Origin: Aquimarina mytili
GTDB taxonomy: Bacteria; Bacteroidota; Bacteroidia; Flavobacteriales; Flavobacteriaceae
Direction of reading: 5' to 3'
Assembly: GCF_016735115.1 (NCBI RefSeq)
Contig: NZ_JAERQJ010000004.1
Coordinates: forward strand, 62,001-126,000
Length of the DNA: 64,000 bases
Positions 34,824 through 42,617 of this stretch are shown one piece after another. How positions within the stretch are numbered: the first letter of the stretch is position 1; each line of letters begins with the position of its first letter. The translations under genes and the position numbers were made by a program. Below the pieces are notes generated by a model. It searched no databases and had not been told where the DNA came from. It saw only the letters and a list, made by a program, of their open reading frames with translations.

Positions 34824-35357
34824 ATGAATAGAATAATATCGTTTCCCGAAAAAAACGAATATCCTGCATATGCAGCGATGTATATGGACTATGTGAAAAA
34901 AGACGGAAGCCTTTTGACACAGCTTATGGATTGTCTTGAAAGCACAAATGAATTTGTTAATTCGTTGTCAGAAAAAGAATTAAATTTCAGATATGCTCCT
35001 AATAAATGGTCGATTAAAGAAATATTGGTTCATATTATTGATGACGAAAGAATCTATGGATATCGGGCACTTGCCTTTGCCAGAAATGATAAAACCGATT
35101 TGCCCGGATTTGAAGAAAACGAATACACGCAATATGCAGATATTGCTACAAGATCAGTTGAGAATATTATGAACGAATATAAGGCAGTTAGAATGGCTAC
35201 TATAGCTTTGTTTAATGGGTTTTCTGATCAGGCTTTATTGCGTATGGGTACGGCAAACAATAATAAAACCAGTGTAAGAGCTTTAGGCTATCATATTTTG
35301 GGGCACGAACTCCATCACATCCACATCATAAAAGAGAAGTATTTGACATTACTATAG
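34824..35357 (+). CDS. DinB superfamily protein
   Basis: 177 residues. A four-helix DinB bundle with metal-ligand histidines in WSIKEILVHIIDDERIYGYR and HILGHELHHIHIIKEKYL. Members are metal-dependent thiol transferases or damage-linked proteins. It is 6 bp after the PD40 gene and so in the same operon. It is a second, divergent DinB-type gene in the window besides the BstA-like one at 4448. Confidence 0.88.
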   Translation: MNRIISFPEKNEYPAYAAMYMDYVKKDGSLLTQLMDCLESTNEFVNSLSEKELNFRYAPNKWSIKEILVHIIDDERIYGYRALAFARNDKTDLPGFEENEYTQYADIATRSVENIMNEYKAVRMATIALFNGFSDQALLRMGTANNNKTSVRALGYHILGHELHHIHIIKEKYLTLL

Positions 35358-35503
35358 GTAAAACATTTGATTTTAAACCATTGAGTTGGTATAGAGTTTG
35401 ATACTACAACAAGAAGATATTGGTTTTGAATCCCATCAAAAGTGTTGTAAAACTTTTGATTACCAAAAAAAACATTAAATTTAGACCTTATAAAATTTGA
35501 ATT

Positions 35504-35884
35504 ATGAAAAGATCCCAATCTACATTTGTAATTTTTGCGATGCTTATGTTGGCAATTGTGCTAACTGGTTTTACGGCAAAATCAACTCAGAGTGCTGTTC
35601 TCGATAGTAAAGAAGTTACTGTTGATCAAATAAGCTCCAGTTTTTTAATCGGTAAATGGGTAAAACGCGATGATCCTGAAACAATAATTATATTTAAAGC
35701 CGATAAAACTGTAATCGAACAAACAAAAGAAAAAACGACTAATAACACTTGGACACATAATGACAAAAAACGTGAAGTTTGTATTGGTGGTTCAAGATGT
35801 ATCTACTATGAAGCCACAGAAAGTGCACTTTTTTTATACATAAATAAAAAGAAAACGGTGTACTTTAAGTCAAGGAATGAGTAA
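35504..35884 (+). CDS. Secreted lipocalin-like small protein, unknown
   Basis: 126 residues. A hydrophobic signal region (residues 7-25) is followed by a small beta-rich domain: LIGKWVKRDDPETIIIFKAD, NNTWTHNDKKREVC, YYEATESALFLYINKKK. The GKW start with repeated strands resembles the small lipocalin-like domains of flavobacterial secreted proteins. Two cysteines in VCIGGSRCIYY may pair. I know no function. It ends before a strong terminator. Confidence 0.7.
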   Translation: MKRSQSTFVIFAMLMLAIVLTGFTAKSTQSAVLDSKEVTVDQISSSFLIGKWVKRDDPETIIIFKADKTVIEQTKEKTTNNTWTHNDKKREVCIGGSRCIYYEATESALFLYINKKKTVYFKSRNE

Positions 35885-35905
35885 GTACTATTAAATTAGG
35901 AACTA

Positions 35906-35950
35906 AAAAACAAATAAGGGTATTCATCATGAATACCCTTATTTGTTTTT
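35906..35950 (+). terminator. Terminator with 20-bp stem
   Basis: AAAAACAAATAAGGGTATTC (35906-35925) pairs without mismatch with 35931-35950 around an ATCAT loop. It can function in both directions and separates the DinB-side genes from the SRPBCC-sigma unit. Confidence 0.9.
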
Positions 35951-36052
35951 ACAGGATTTTTATACCTTTAGGTAATCATTATCCGAGATATACTACATTA
36001 CATGTCCAAAAACTAAAGACACGTTCGTTTTAAGGGTATTAAAAAATATATT

Positions 36053-36490
36053 ATGAAATATTCTATAAAACACCTTTTTCATATTAATGCTTCTAAATCA
36101 AAAGTATTTGAGGCGATTTCGTCGATTAAAGGACTATCTAACTGGTGGACAATTCAAACCAAGGGAAACTCAGCTTTGGGTGAAACGATTCAATTTGATT
36201 TTGGTAATGTTGATGGACCTTTAATGAAGGTAGTTAAACTTATACCAAACGAAAGAATAGTTTGGGAGTGTATATCGAGTCAGCATGGATGGTTAGGACA
36301 TACATTTGTATTCTCATTAGACGATAACGACGGTAAGACCCGCGTTCGATTCTCGCATGATGGTTGGAATGAACAAGACGATTTTTATGCCATTTGCAAT
36401 TTTAGCTGGGGGCGTTATATGGAGAGTCTAAGACAATACTGTCAAACTGGAAAAGGTGAGGCTTTTGGAAGTGATGGGTATCAAAAATAA
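36053..36490 (+). CDS. SRPBCC/AHSA1-like protein
   Basis: 145 residues with the START-like SRPBCC fold: FHINASKSKVFEAISSIKGL near the N-terminus, LSNWWTIQTKG, and the end helix FSWGRYMESLRQYCQTGKG. It is usually a small ligand-binding protein or ligand-binding enzyme. It is the first gene of the unit SRPBCC-YCII-YCII-ECF sigma; AHSA1-like and DGPF proteins commonly accompany ECF42-type sigma factors. Confidence 0.88.
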   Translation: MKYSIKHLFHINASKSKVFEAISSIKGLSNWWTIQTKGNSALGETIQFDFGNVDGPLMKVVKLIPNERIVWECISSQHGWLGHTFVFSLDDNDGKTRVRFSHDGWNEQDDFYAICNFSWGRYMESLRQYCQTGKGEAFGSDGYQK

Positions 36491-36576
36491 TTTTTTTTGG
36501 ATATTTTGTAGAGATGATGTCCAAATACCCAAAGTATGTTCGTCATACTACTATAAACCATAAAAAAATGAACAAT

Positions 36577-36921
36577 ATGAAACAATTTATTTTTCTTTTT
36601 AAAGGAGGAGACGAACTGTGGGACAGCAAATCCGAAAAAGAACAAGAAGTGCATATGCAAGATTGGATGCAATGGATTGATGGGATTGCTAAAAAAGACC
36701 AATATTTGGGAGGCGAACGTTTATATCCTGGTGGAAAAACAATCCATCCAGGAGGAATAAAAGTAACCGATAGACCACTTACTGAAACCAAAGAATTAGT
36801 GGGAGGATATATAATAGTAAAAGCAAATACTATAGAAGAGGCTACCGAAATGGCAAAAGGATGCCCTGGATTATTATGGGAGTCTTCTGTAGAAGTAAGA
36901 GAAGTTTGGCCAGAAGATTAA
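36577..36921 (+). CDS. YCII-related (DGPF-like) protein 1
   Basis: 114 residues of the YCII-related fold, a ferredoxin-like small domain. The DGPF-type motif is VTDRPLTETKELVGGYIIVK, and the C-terminal strand ends in SVEVREVWP. I place the start at ATG 36577 (MKQFIFLFKGG), which aligns with its neighbour's MKEFLYLIRGG; ATGs at 36568 and 36514 are also in frame. It is 13 bp before a second copy. Such proteins are the usual partners of ECF42 sigma factors, which the gene at 37282 encodes. Confidence 0.87.
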   Translation: MKQFIFLFKGGDELWDSKSEKEQEVHMQDWMQWIDGIAKKDQYLGGERLYPGGKTIHPGGIKVTDRPLTETKELVGGYIIVKANTIEEATEMAKGCPGLLWESSVEVREVWPED

Positions 36922-36934
36922 AAAAACAGGAACA

Positions 36935-37276
36935 ATGAAAGAATTTTTATATCTAATACGAGGAGGTCAGGAAAAGTATGAAAAAAACTCTCCTGACGAG
37001 ATGCAAAAGCATATGGAACACTGGCAAGAATGGATGGGTGGCTTAGCACAAGCCGGACAGCTTGTTGGTGGTCAACCGCTAATGACCGAAGGTAAAACAC
37101 TGAGCGAAGGTGGAGCAAAGATCATTGATCGACCGTTAGCCGAAGGAAAAGAATTAGTCGGTGGATATCTATTGATCAAAGCAGATTCACTGGATCATGC
37201 TTCCGAAATAGCTAAGGGATGCCCAAGTTTTGAGTATGGCTGTACTGTTGAAGTACGCGAGATTAGTCCGATGTAA
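36935..37276 (+). CDS. YCII-related (DGPF-like) protein 2
   Basis: 113 residues, paralogue of the gene before it. Shared blocks include LIRGGQEKYEKNSPDEMQKH, IIDRPLAEGKELVGGYLLIK and GCTVEVREISPM. The tandem pair probably arose by duplication. The role is unknown; a possible job is to bind a small signal or protein for the linked sigma factor. It is 5 bp before the sigma factor gene. Confidence 0.87.
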   Translation: MKEFLYLIRGGQEKYEKNSPDEMQKHMEHWQEWMGGLAQAGQLVGGQPLMTEGKTLSEGGAKIIDRPLAEGKELVGGYLLIKADSLDHASEIAKGCPSFEYGCTVEVREISPM

Positions 37277-37281
37277 TATTT

Positions 37282-38559
37282 TTGGAACATAGTAATCACA
37301 TAGATAATACGGTAAACCATCTTTTTAGGCAAGAGTCCGGAAAGATGGTTGCTGTATTGGTCAAAATATTTGGAGCCGAAAATATCGAAATGGCCGAAGA
37401 TGTTGTACAAGATGCCTTAGTGAGTGCTCTGGAAACCTGGAAATATAGGGGTATGCCAGATAATCCAAGGGCTTGGCTATATCGTACTGCCAAAAACAAA
37501 GCCATTGATATCATTCGTCGAAATAAGTATAGTACTCGTATCGATTTTTCTGACCCCAATAAACAATTACTTACGTCGGGCTATACAATGAATGTGACTA
37601 TGGATAATTACTGGAAAGAAGATCAAATAAAAGATGATTTTTTGGCGATGATGTACGCATGTTGTCATCCAGATATTTCAGAAGAAAATCAAATTACGTT
37701 TATATTAAAATCTCTATGCGGCTTTAGCACCAAAGAAGTAGCACGATCCTTTTTAACCAGTGAAGATACAATCTCCAAGCGTTTATATCGTACTAAGGAA
37801 TATTTCAGAAAACATAAGATCCGCCCCAAAATACCAACGTCTAATGAGATTGCGGCCAAAACTAAAACAGTACTGAATGCTATTTATTTAATGTTTAACG
37901 AAGGCTATAATGCTACTCATGCAGATCAACTTATCCGCAAAGATGTAATTGAGCAAGCCATGCTACTATGTCGTTCTTTATTATCTGTAGAGCGCACCCA
38001 ACTACCCGAAGTGTATGCGCTTATGGCGCTTATGTGTTTTCATGCAGCCAGGTTAGATAGCCGGCTGACCACAGAGGGCGAACTTATCTTGCTTTCAAAA
38101 CAAGACAGAACACAATGGGATACTGTCATCATACAATCCGGAAAAAAATATCTTAATAAAGCCGCTTTTGGTGATACATTGTCTACCTATCATATAGAGG
38201 CCGCTATCGCATATGAACATTGCATTGCCAAAGAATATAAAAACACAAACTGGAGTATGATATTAAAGTACTATGATATATTTTTAAATATTACGCATGA
38301 CCCTATCGTTTTTCTAAACAGATGTATGGTTATTTTAGAGCTGCATGGGCCTGATAAAGCACTAAAAGCTATAGAAACGATTAAAAATAATAAAGTAATC
38401 GAAAAGTATTATCTGTATCATGCTACATTGGGTGAAATTTATATACGGTTACAACAGAATACTAAAGCCGTGATTCATTATCAAAAAGCGATTCAACTTA
38501 CTCAATCTAAACCCGAGAAACAGTTTCTTAAAGATAAAGTGGCTCGTATTCTTAATTAA
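37282..38559 (+). CDS. ECF42-type sigma factor with TPR-like C-terminal extension
   Basis: 425 residues. Sigma-2 region: MVAVLVKIFGAENIEMAEDV then NPRAWLYRTAKNKAIDIIRR. Sigma-4 region: LCGFSTKEVARSFLTSEDTI, SKRLYRTKEY. A helical C-terminal extension of over 200 residues (LMALMCFHAARLDSRLT, then TPR-like YHATLGEIYIRLQQNTKAVI) is characteristic of the ECF42 group, which lacks a normal anti-sigma factor. The start is TTG at 37282; no ATG lies nearer than residue 22. It is directly downstream of two YCII/DGPF genes and an SRPBCC gene, the usual context. It likely directs expression of these genes. Confidence 0.92.
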   Translation: MEHSNHIDNTVNHLFRQESGKMVAVLVKIFGAENIEMAEDVVQDALVSALETWKYRGMPDNPRAWLYRTAKNKAIDIIRRNKYSTRIDFSDPNKQLLTSGYTMNVTMDNYWKEDQIKDDFLAMMYACCHPDISEENQITFILKSLCGFSTKEVARSFLTSEDTISKRLYRTKEYFRKHKIRPKIPTSNEIAAKTKTVLNAIYLMFNEGYNATHADQLIRKDVIEQAMLLCRSLLSVERTQLPEVYALMALMCFHAARLDSRLTTEGELILLSKQDRTQWDTVIIQSGKKYLNKAAFGDTLSTYHIEAAIAYEHCIAKEYKNTNWSMILKYYDIFLNITHDPIVFLNRCMVILELHGPDKALKAIETIKNNKVIEKYYLYHATLGEIYIRLQQNTKAVIHYQKAIQLTQSKPEKQFLKDKVARILN

Positions 38560-38803
38560 AAAGGTTGGAAGATAGGGAGAGTGCTTAAAAATGTAACCCC
38601 AAGATGTGATATCGTAATACTAACTTTGATGTTTAATGTTCGAAAATGGCACCTCTGCCTTCAAGTTGTATAGGTTGACTTCTGATTTCCGATTCCTACC
38701 TTCAATTTCTTCAATGAAAAACTATAATACCATATTACGAGCAGTTTTGTTACCTTGCGCATGTAAATTGACAGCTGGTTTTAAAGGCAACATGTTAAAT
38801 GAA

Positions 38804-39709
38804 ATGAAGAAAATATACGTACATGCCGATGATTTTGGTATCGGTAATGAAATCACAGATAATATATTAGATTGTATACATAACGGAGTTATTAATAGTA
38901 CAAGTATAGTCTGTAATACAGAGTTTTTTTCATACGGAATAGATAAGTATAAGAGTATTTCTGAAAAAGTTAGAATATGCCTTCATCTCAATTTGGTTGA
39001 AGGAACTCCATTAACTCCCAAGCAAGATGCAGACCTTATTATTGATGAAACAGGAGAATTTAAATATTCTTTTCTAATGTTGTGGTTAACCTATAGTTTG
39101 TCTTCAGGAGATAGGAAAGCAAAATTTAGAGAACAAATAAAAAGAGAAATAGAATATCAGGTTATTAAATATCAAAATGCAATTGGCAATCAAACGCCAC
39201 TAAGGGTGGATAGTCATATGCACTTTCATATGATTCCTTTTGTATTTGAATGCTTATTGGAAGTTTCTGAAAAACATAATATTACTTTTATAAGAAATCC
39301 TTATGAGTTGAAATATAGTTATGGATATGCAAGAATGAAAAATCATATATCTCTAAATTTTATTAAAAATATTTTATTGAATAGGCTTTCAAAAAAATAT
39401 ATAACTAAAGCCAAGAAAAAGGGCATTCAAACCAATGAATATTTTGTTGGGGTTTTGTCTACGGGAAGAATGACTTATAAAGATGTATCTTCTGCATTAT
39501 CAAGAGTAAAAAGTAAAAAAAGCCCAGATTCGGTTGATATTTTGTTTCACCCTGGAGGGGTAAAAGATAAGGGGAGTGTACTTTGGACAAATAAAAATGC
39601 ATTTAAAACATATTATTCATCTTATGAAAGAGATATGGAGTCTGAGGTGCTTAGAAGCAATGAGTTAAAAAATCTAATTGACGACTATGAAAATATTTTT
39701 AATAATTGA
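38804..39709 (+). CDS. YdjC/ChbG-like carbohydrate deacetylase
   Basis: 301 residues of the YdjC/ChbG/HpnK family of metal-dependent carbohydrate deacetylases. Metal and catalytic residues: YVHADDFGIGNEI (Asp-Asp), HLNLVEGTPLT, VDSHMHFHMIPFV (His pair) and ILFHPGG at the C-terminal end. It removes an acetyl group from an N-acetyl amino sugar. I chose ATG 38804 (MKKIYVHADDFG); ATG 38792 is equally possible. A -7-like TACCTTG occurs near 38751. Earlier in-frame starts would precede it. The 3' end overlaps the formyltransferase gene by 23 bp. Confidence 0.85.
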   Translation: MKKIYVHADDFGIGNEITDNILDCIHNGVINSTSIVCNTEFFSYGIDKYKSISEKVRICLHLNLVEGTPLTPKQDADLIIDETGEFKYSFLMLWLTYSLSSGDRKAKFREQIKREIEYQVIKYQNAIGNQTPLRVDSHMHFHMIPFVFECLLEVSEKHNITFIRNPYELKYSYGYARMKNHISLNFIKNILLNRLSKKYITKAKKKGIQTNEYFVGVLSTGRMTYKDVSSALSRVKSKKSPDSVDILFHPGGVKDKGSVLWTNKNAFKTYYSSYERDMESEVLRSNELKNLIDDYENIFNN

Positions 39710-40457
39710 TGAAACTTGCTTTTATCAACCAGATTTTGTTGCAGAATTTATTAAAAAAACAAAACATGATATTGTAGGGGCCGTTTTAGTGACCAAAGTA
39801 TTACCAAAAAGTAATATTGAGCGTTATATGATTAGGCATTGGTACTATTTAAAACTAATAGAGTTAATTAAGTTGGGTGCAAAAAAAACATATTTTCTGC
39901 TTAAGAATGCCTTCCAAAACCCTAAAGAGGGTTTTTATAGCGTCAAAAAGGTATATAAACATTTCAATATTGATTTTTTTGAAGTACACTATGATATTAA
40001 TACAGAAGATAACTTGGATAGAATTCGTAAAACAAATCCAGATATTATCGTTAGTTCAAATTCATTAATTTTTGGCGAAGAATTATTAGCAATACCAAAA
40101 TATTGTATTAATAGACATAGTGCATTATTGCCTTCATATGGTGGTTTGTGGCCCGTTTTTCAAGCTGTTAGAAAAGGAGAGCAAATTGTTGGTGTTTCTG
40201 CACATACTATGGAAAAGAAAATTGATAAAGGAATTCTTTTAAGCCAAGAAATTGTAGAAATTGAAGATGATGACACTATAGATACTATATATCAAAAATG
40301 CTTTAAATGTAGCGCATATGTAGTGAATGAAGCTATTAAAAAGATAGAAGAAGGTGATTTGGTTCCTGTAAAAAATGAGTTTAAGTCTTCATATTATAGC
40401 TTTCCTAAAAAAGAACATTGGAAACAGTTTAGACAAAAAAAAATAAAGTTTATTTAA
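39687..40457 (+). CDS. Formyltransferase-family protein (sugar N-formyltransferase-like)
   Basis: 256 residues of the formyltransferase fold used by methionyl-tRNA, GAR and sugar N-formyltransferases. Motif INRHSALLPSYGGLWPV holds the catalytic-type His and the SLLP-like loop, and GVSAHTMEKKIDKGILLSQ is the typical C-terminal half of the active site (the Asp in DKGILL). It is too short and too divergent to be Met-tRNA formyltransferase. The ATG at 39687 lies inside the deacetylase gene, and a TTG at 39678 is an alternative. Tight coupling to a sugar deacetylase suggests the two enzymes swap an N-acetyl for an N-formyl group on an amino sugar. Confidence 0.83.
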   Translation: MKIFLIIDETCFYQPDFVAEFIKKTKHDIVGAVLVTKVLPKSNIERYMIRHWYYLKLIELIKLGAKKTYFLLKNAFQNPKEGFYSVKKVYKHFNIDFFEVHYDINTEDNLDRIRKTNPDIIVSSNSLIFGEELLAIPKYCINRHSALLPSYGGLWPVFQAVRKGEQIVGVSAHTMEKKIDKGILLSQEIVEIEDDDTIDTIYQKCFKCSAYVVNEAIKKIEEGDLVPVKNEFKSSYYSFPKKEHWKQFRQKKIKFI

Positions 40458-40861
40458 CAATGTTAAGTTTTATACAGGAATTAAATTTTGTTAAATAAAA
40501 ACCTTCGTACATAACGCATAGCGTTTTTGTTATTACATATTTGCAAATAGAACTATCAATACGAAGAGAATACTACAAAGTATTGTTGCATTTCCAAGCT
40601 CCTAAATTCCGGCTCAAAAAATATCCCAGTATCGAAAAATGAAACTGGGATGTACTATTATTGTACTCGAAAACAAGAATAAAAAAACCTAAATAACTGG
40701 TAATTAGAATAAAAAAGGAATCAAGGGTAGAATGATTTTAATAATTTATTAACAAAATCATTTTCAAGGTATGGGAATGCCATAATATTAATATATTTGC
40801 GCCCTCTTCATACGACCCCAGAATAGAAGAACATATTTATAACAATTTTTAATTTATCCAA
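40458..40861 (+). other. 404-bp region upstream of the first tail-fibre-like gene
   Basis: No gene is seen. A small hairpin AACGC / GCGTT at 40513-40525 followed by T may end the formyltransferase transcript. ATCCCAGT / ACTGGGAT at 40623-40651 is an 8-bp stem with a 13-base loop. The right end carries the -7 box at 40792-40799. The remainder is AT-rich spacer. Confidence 0.5.
40792..40799 (+). promoter_or_regulatory. -7 promoter box for RHS locus A
   Basis: TATATTTG, a full TAnnTTTG match, 62 bp before the tail-fibre-like gene. The -33 TTG element is not clear. Confidence 0.55.
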
Positions 40862-42487
40862 ATGAAAAGAATATATTTTATTTTTTTTACACTTTACTCG
40901 TGTACAATATTTTGTCAGAATCTTTTAAATACTTCAACCTGGGAAGTAGGAAATGGGATACTTCCTGATTATAAAAATGTAGGTCTTACTCAAGAAAATT
41001 CTAGAGAATTAGGTGTTGGACCATATGGAAATAATGTAGTATTATGGAAAGGAGATCCAAGTGGAGATAGTAATGCTGATGGCGGATATGAAAGTCCATA
41101 TGTTGCAATAGATCATACAAAGACGTATCGATTAGCGGTGTGGATGAAGAAAACAAACTCTAGTAATGGAACTACATATTTTGGTCTTTACTCTAAAGAT
41201 AATAATTTACAGCATAGTACTCTTGGTTTAAATAACTCTCCAGTAGGGAATGCTTATTTCTGGTATGGAGATTTACCAACTTTGGATAAATGGTATTTAT
41301 TAGTGGGATATATCCATCAAAGTGGTTATAACTCTACTACAAAAATTGGAGGGATATACGATGGTACAACCGGAGTTAAAGTTTTAAACGTATTGAATGA
41401 CTTTAAGTTTGCTTCAACGGCGGTTTCACTTTTAAATCGAGCGTCATTATTTTATGATCCAGTTGTGGCAGATAGTCAATATTTTTATGCCCCTCGTATA
41501 GAAGAGGTTAATGGTAGCGAACCAACAATCCAACAGTTAATTTCAACAGATACATCAGGAGGTGGTAGTAATACAGCGAATACATCATGGACTAATGATG
41601 GAAATAACTTGTATTATAACGGTAGTGGTAATGTTGGTATTGGTACTATTAACCCAAGTTCTATTCTTGAATTAAAAAAAGGAAGTCAAGGATTACGGTT
41701 TTTAACTGGTGAAAATACCAGTGGATATACATTAGATATTGGAGTAAATGATGATGGAGTTAATTTTAGTAATAACTCAACAATCAGAGGCTATAATTTT
41801 AAGAATGCTTCTGGAACTTTATTTAAGATAGCCTCAAATGGAAATGTTGGAATTGGAGAAACTAATCCAAGCTCAAAATTACATGTGTATAAAGGAGCTT
41901 CTGGAGGAACTTCGCATGGTTTTTCTGATATAACGGTTGAGGATAGTGACAATGGAATGATTTCAATATTAACTCCTAGTAATAAATATGGATATTATGG
42001 TTTTGCAGATCAGGATGACGATTATGTTGCCGGGATGCAGTATGAACATGCTACAAATTTGATGCGATTTAGAGTGAATAATCATACTAGTGATGTGGTT
42101 ATTAATGCTGATGGTAATGTAGGTATTGGCACTGCAACACCTGACTCCAAATTAGCGGTAAATGGTAAAATTCATGCCAAAGAGGTTAAAGTAGACCTAG
42201 TGGGCTGGCCAGATTATGTGTTTACAGAAGAGTATAATCTTCCTACACTAAAAGAGGTTGAAACGCATATCAAGGAAAAAGGACATCTACAAAATATTCC
42301 TTCTGCAAAAGAAGTCGAAGAAAACGGCGCGCTATTGGGAGAGATGAACAAAAAACTTTTAGAGAAGATAGAAGAGCTTACACTCTATACAATCGCCCAG
42401 GACAAACAACTAAAACAGCAACAAGAAATAAATAAAATACTTGAGGCTCGTTTAAACAAGTTAGAAGAGTTATTCAATAAGAAATAA
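40862..42487 (+). CDS. Tail-fibre-like secreted protein with coiled-coil C-terminus
   Basis: 541 residues. Signal peptide to about residue 19 (ending IFCQ). Residues about 20-215 form a jelly-roll-like domain (SREL..., YESPYVAIDHTKTYRLAVWM, DKWYLLVGYIHQSGYN) that resembles carbohydrate-binding modules. Then come degenerate tail-fibre repeats of the type GNVGIGTxNPxSxL (three copies: IGTINPSSILEL, IGETNPSSKLHV, IGTATPDSKLAV). The C-terminus WPDYVFTEEYNLPTLKEVE, GHLQNIPSA, EMNKKLLEKIEELTLY then a coiled coil is the conserved end of Bacteroidota tail-fibre-domain proteins. It may be a surface-displayed trimeric adhesin. It is 130 bp upstream of the RHS protein and shares its C-terminus with the protein at 54087. 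Confidence 0.85.
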   Translation: MKRIYFIFFTLYSCTIFCQNLLNTSTWEVGNGILPDYKNVGLTQENSRELGVGPYGNNVVLWKGDPSGDSNADGGYESPYVAIDHTKTYRLAVWMKKTNSSNGTTYFGLYSKDNNLQHSTLGLNNSPVGNAYFWYGDLPTLDKWYLLVGYIHQSGYNSTTKIGGIYDGTTGVKVLNVLNDFKFASTAVSLLNRASLFYDPVVADSQYFYAPRIEEVNGSEPTIQQLISTDTSGGGSNTANTSWTNDGNNLYYNGSGNVGIGTINPSSILELKKGSQGLRFLTGENTSGYTLDIGVNDDGVNFSNNSTIRGYNFKNASGTLFKIASNGNVGIGETNPSSKLHVYKGASGGTSHGFSDITVEDSDNGMISILTPSNKYGYYGFADQDDDYVAGMQYEHATNLMRFRVNNHTSDVVINADGNVGIGTATPDSKLAVNGKIHAKEVKVDLVGWPDYVFTEEYNLPTLKEVETHIKEKGHLQNIPSAKEVEENGALLGEMNKKLLEKIEELTLYTIAQDKQLKQQQEINKILEARLNKLEELFNKK

Positions 42488-42617
42488 ATTTTTAACAAAA
42501 AATAAAATCAACCAAATTTCAAAGAGAAGAGGGGTTGATATAACTCATGTATGGTTATAATATCATAGGATACGATAGGGTGTTATAACTGGCTAACGAT
42601 AGAAAAATTAAAGAAGA

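Noticed and set aside
38636..38803. N-terminal extension of the deacetylase gene
   Set aside because: The 56 extra residues have no family match, and a -7-like box near 38751 lies inside them. The HADDFG motif normally sits within ten residues of the start.
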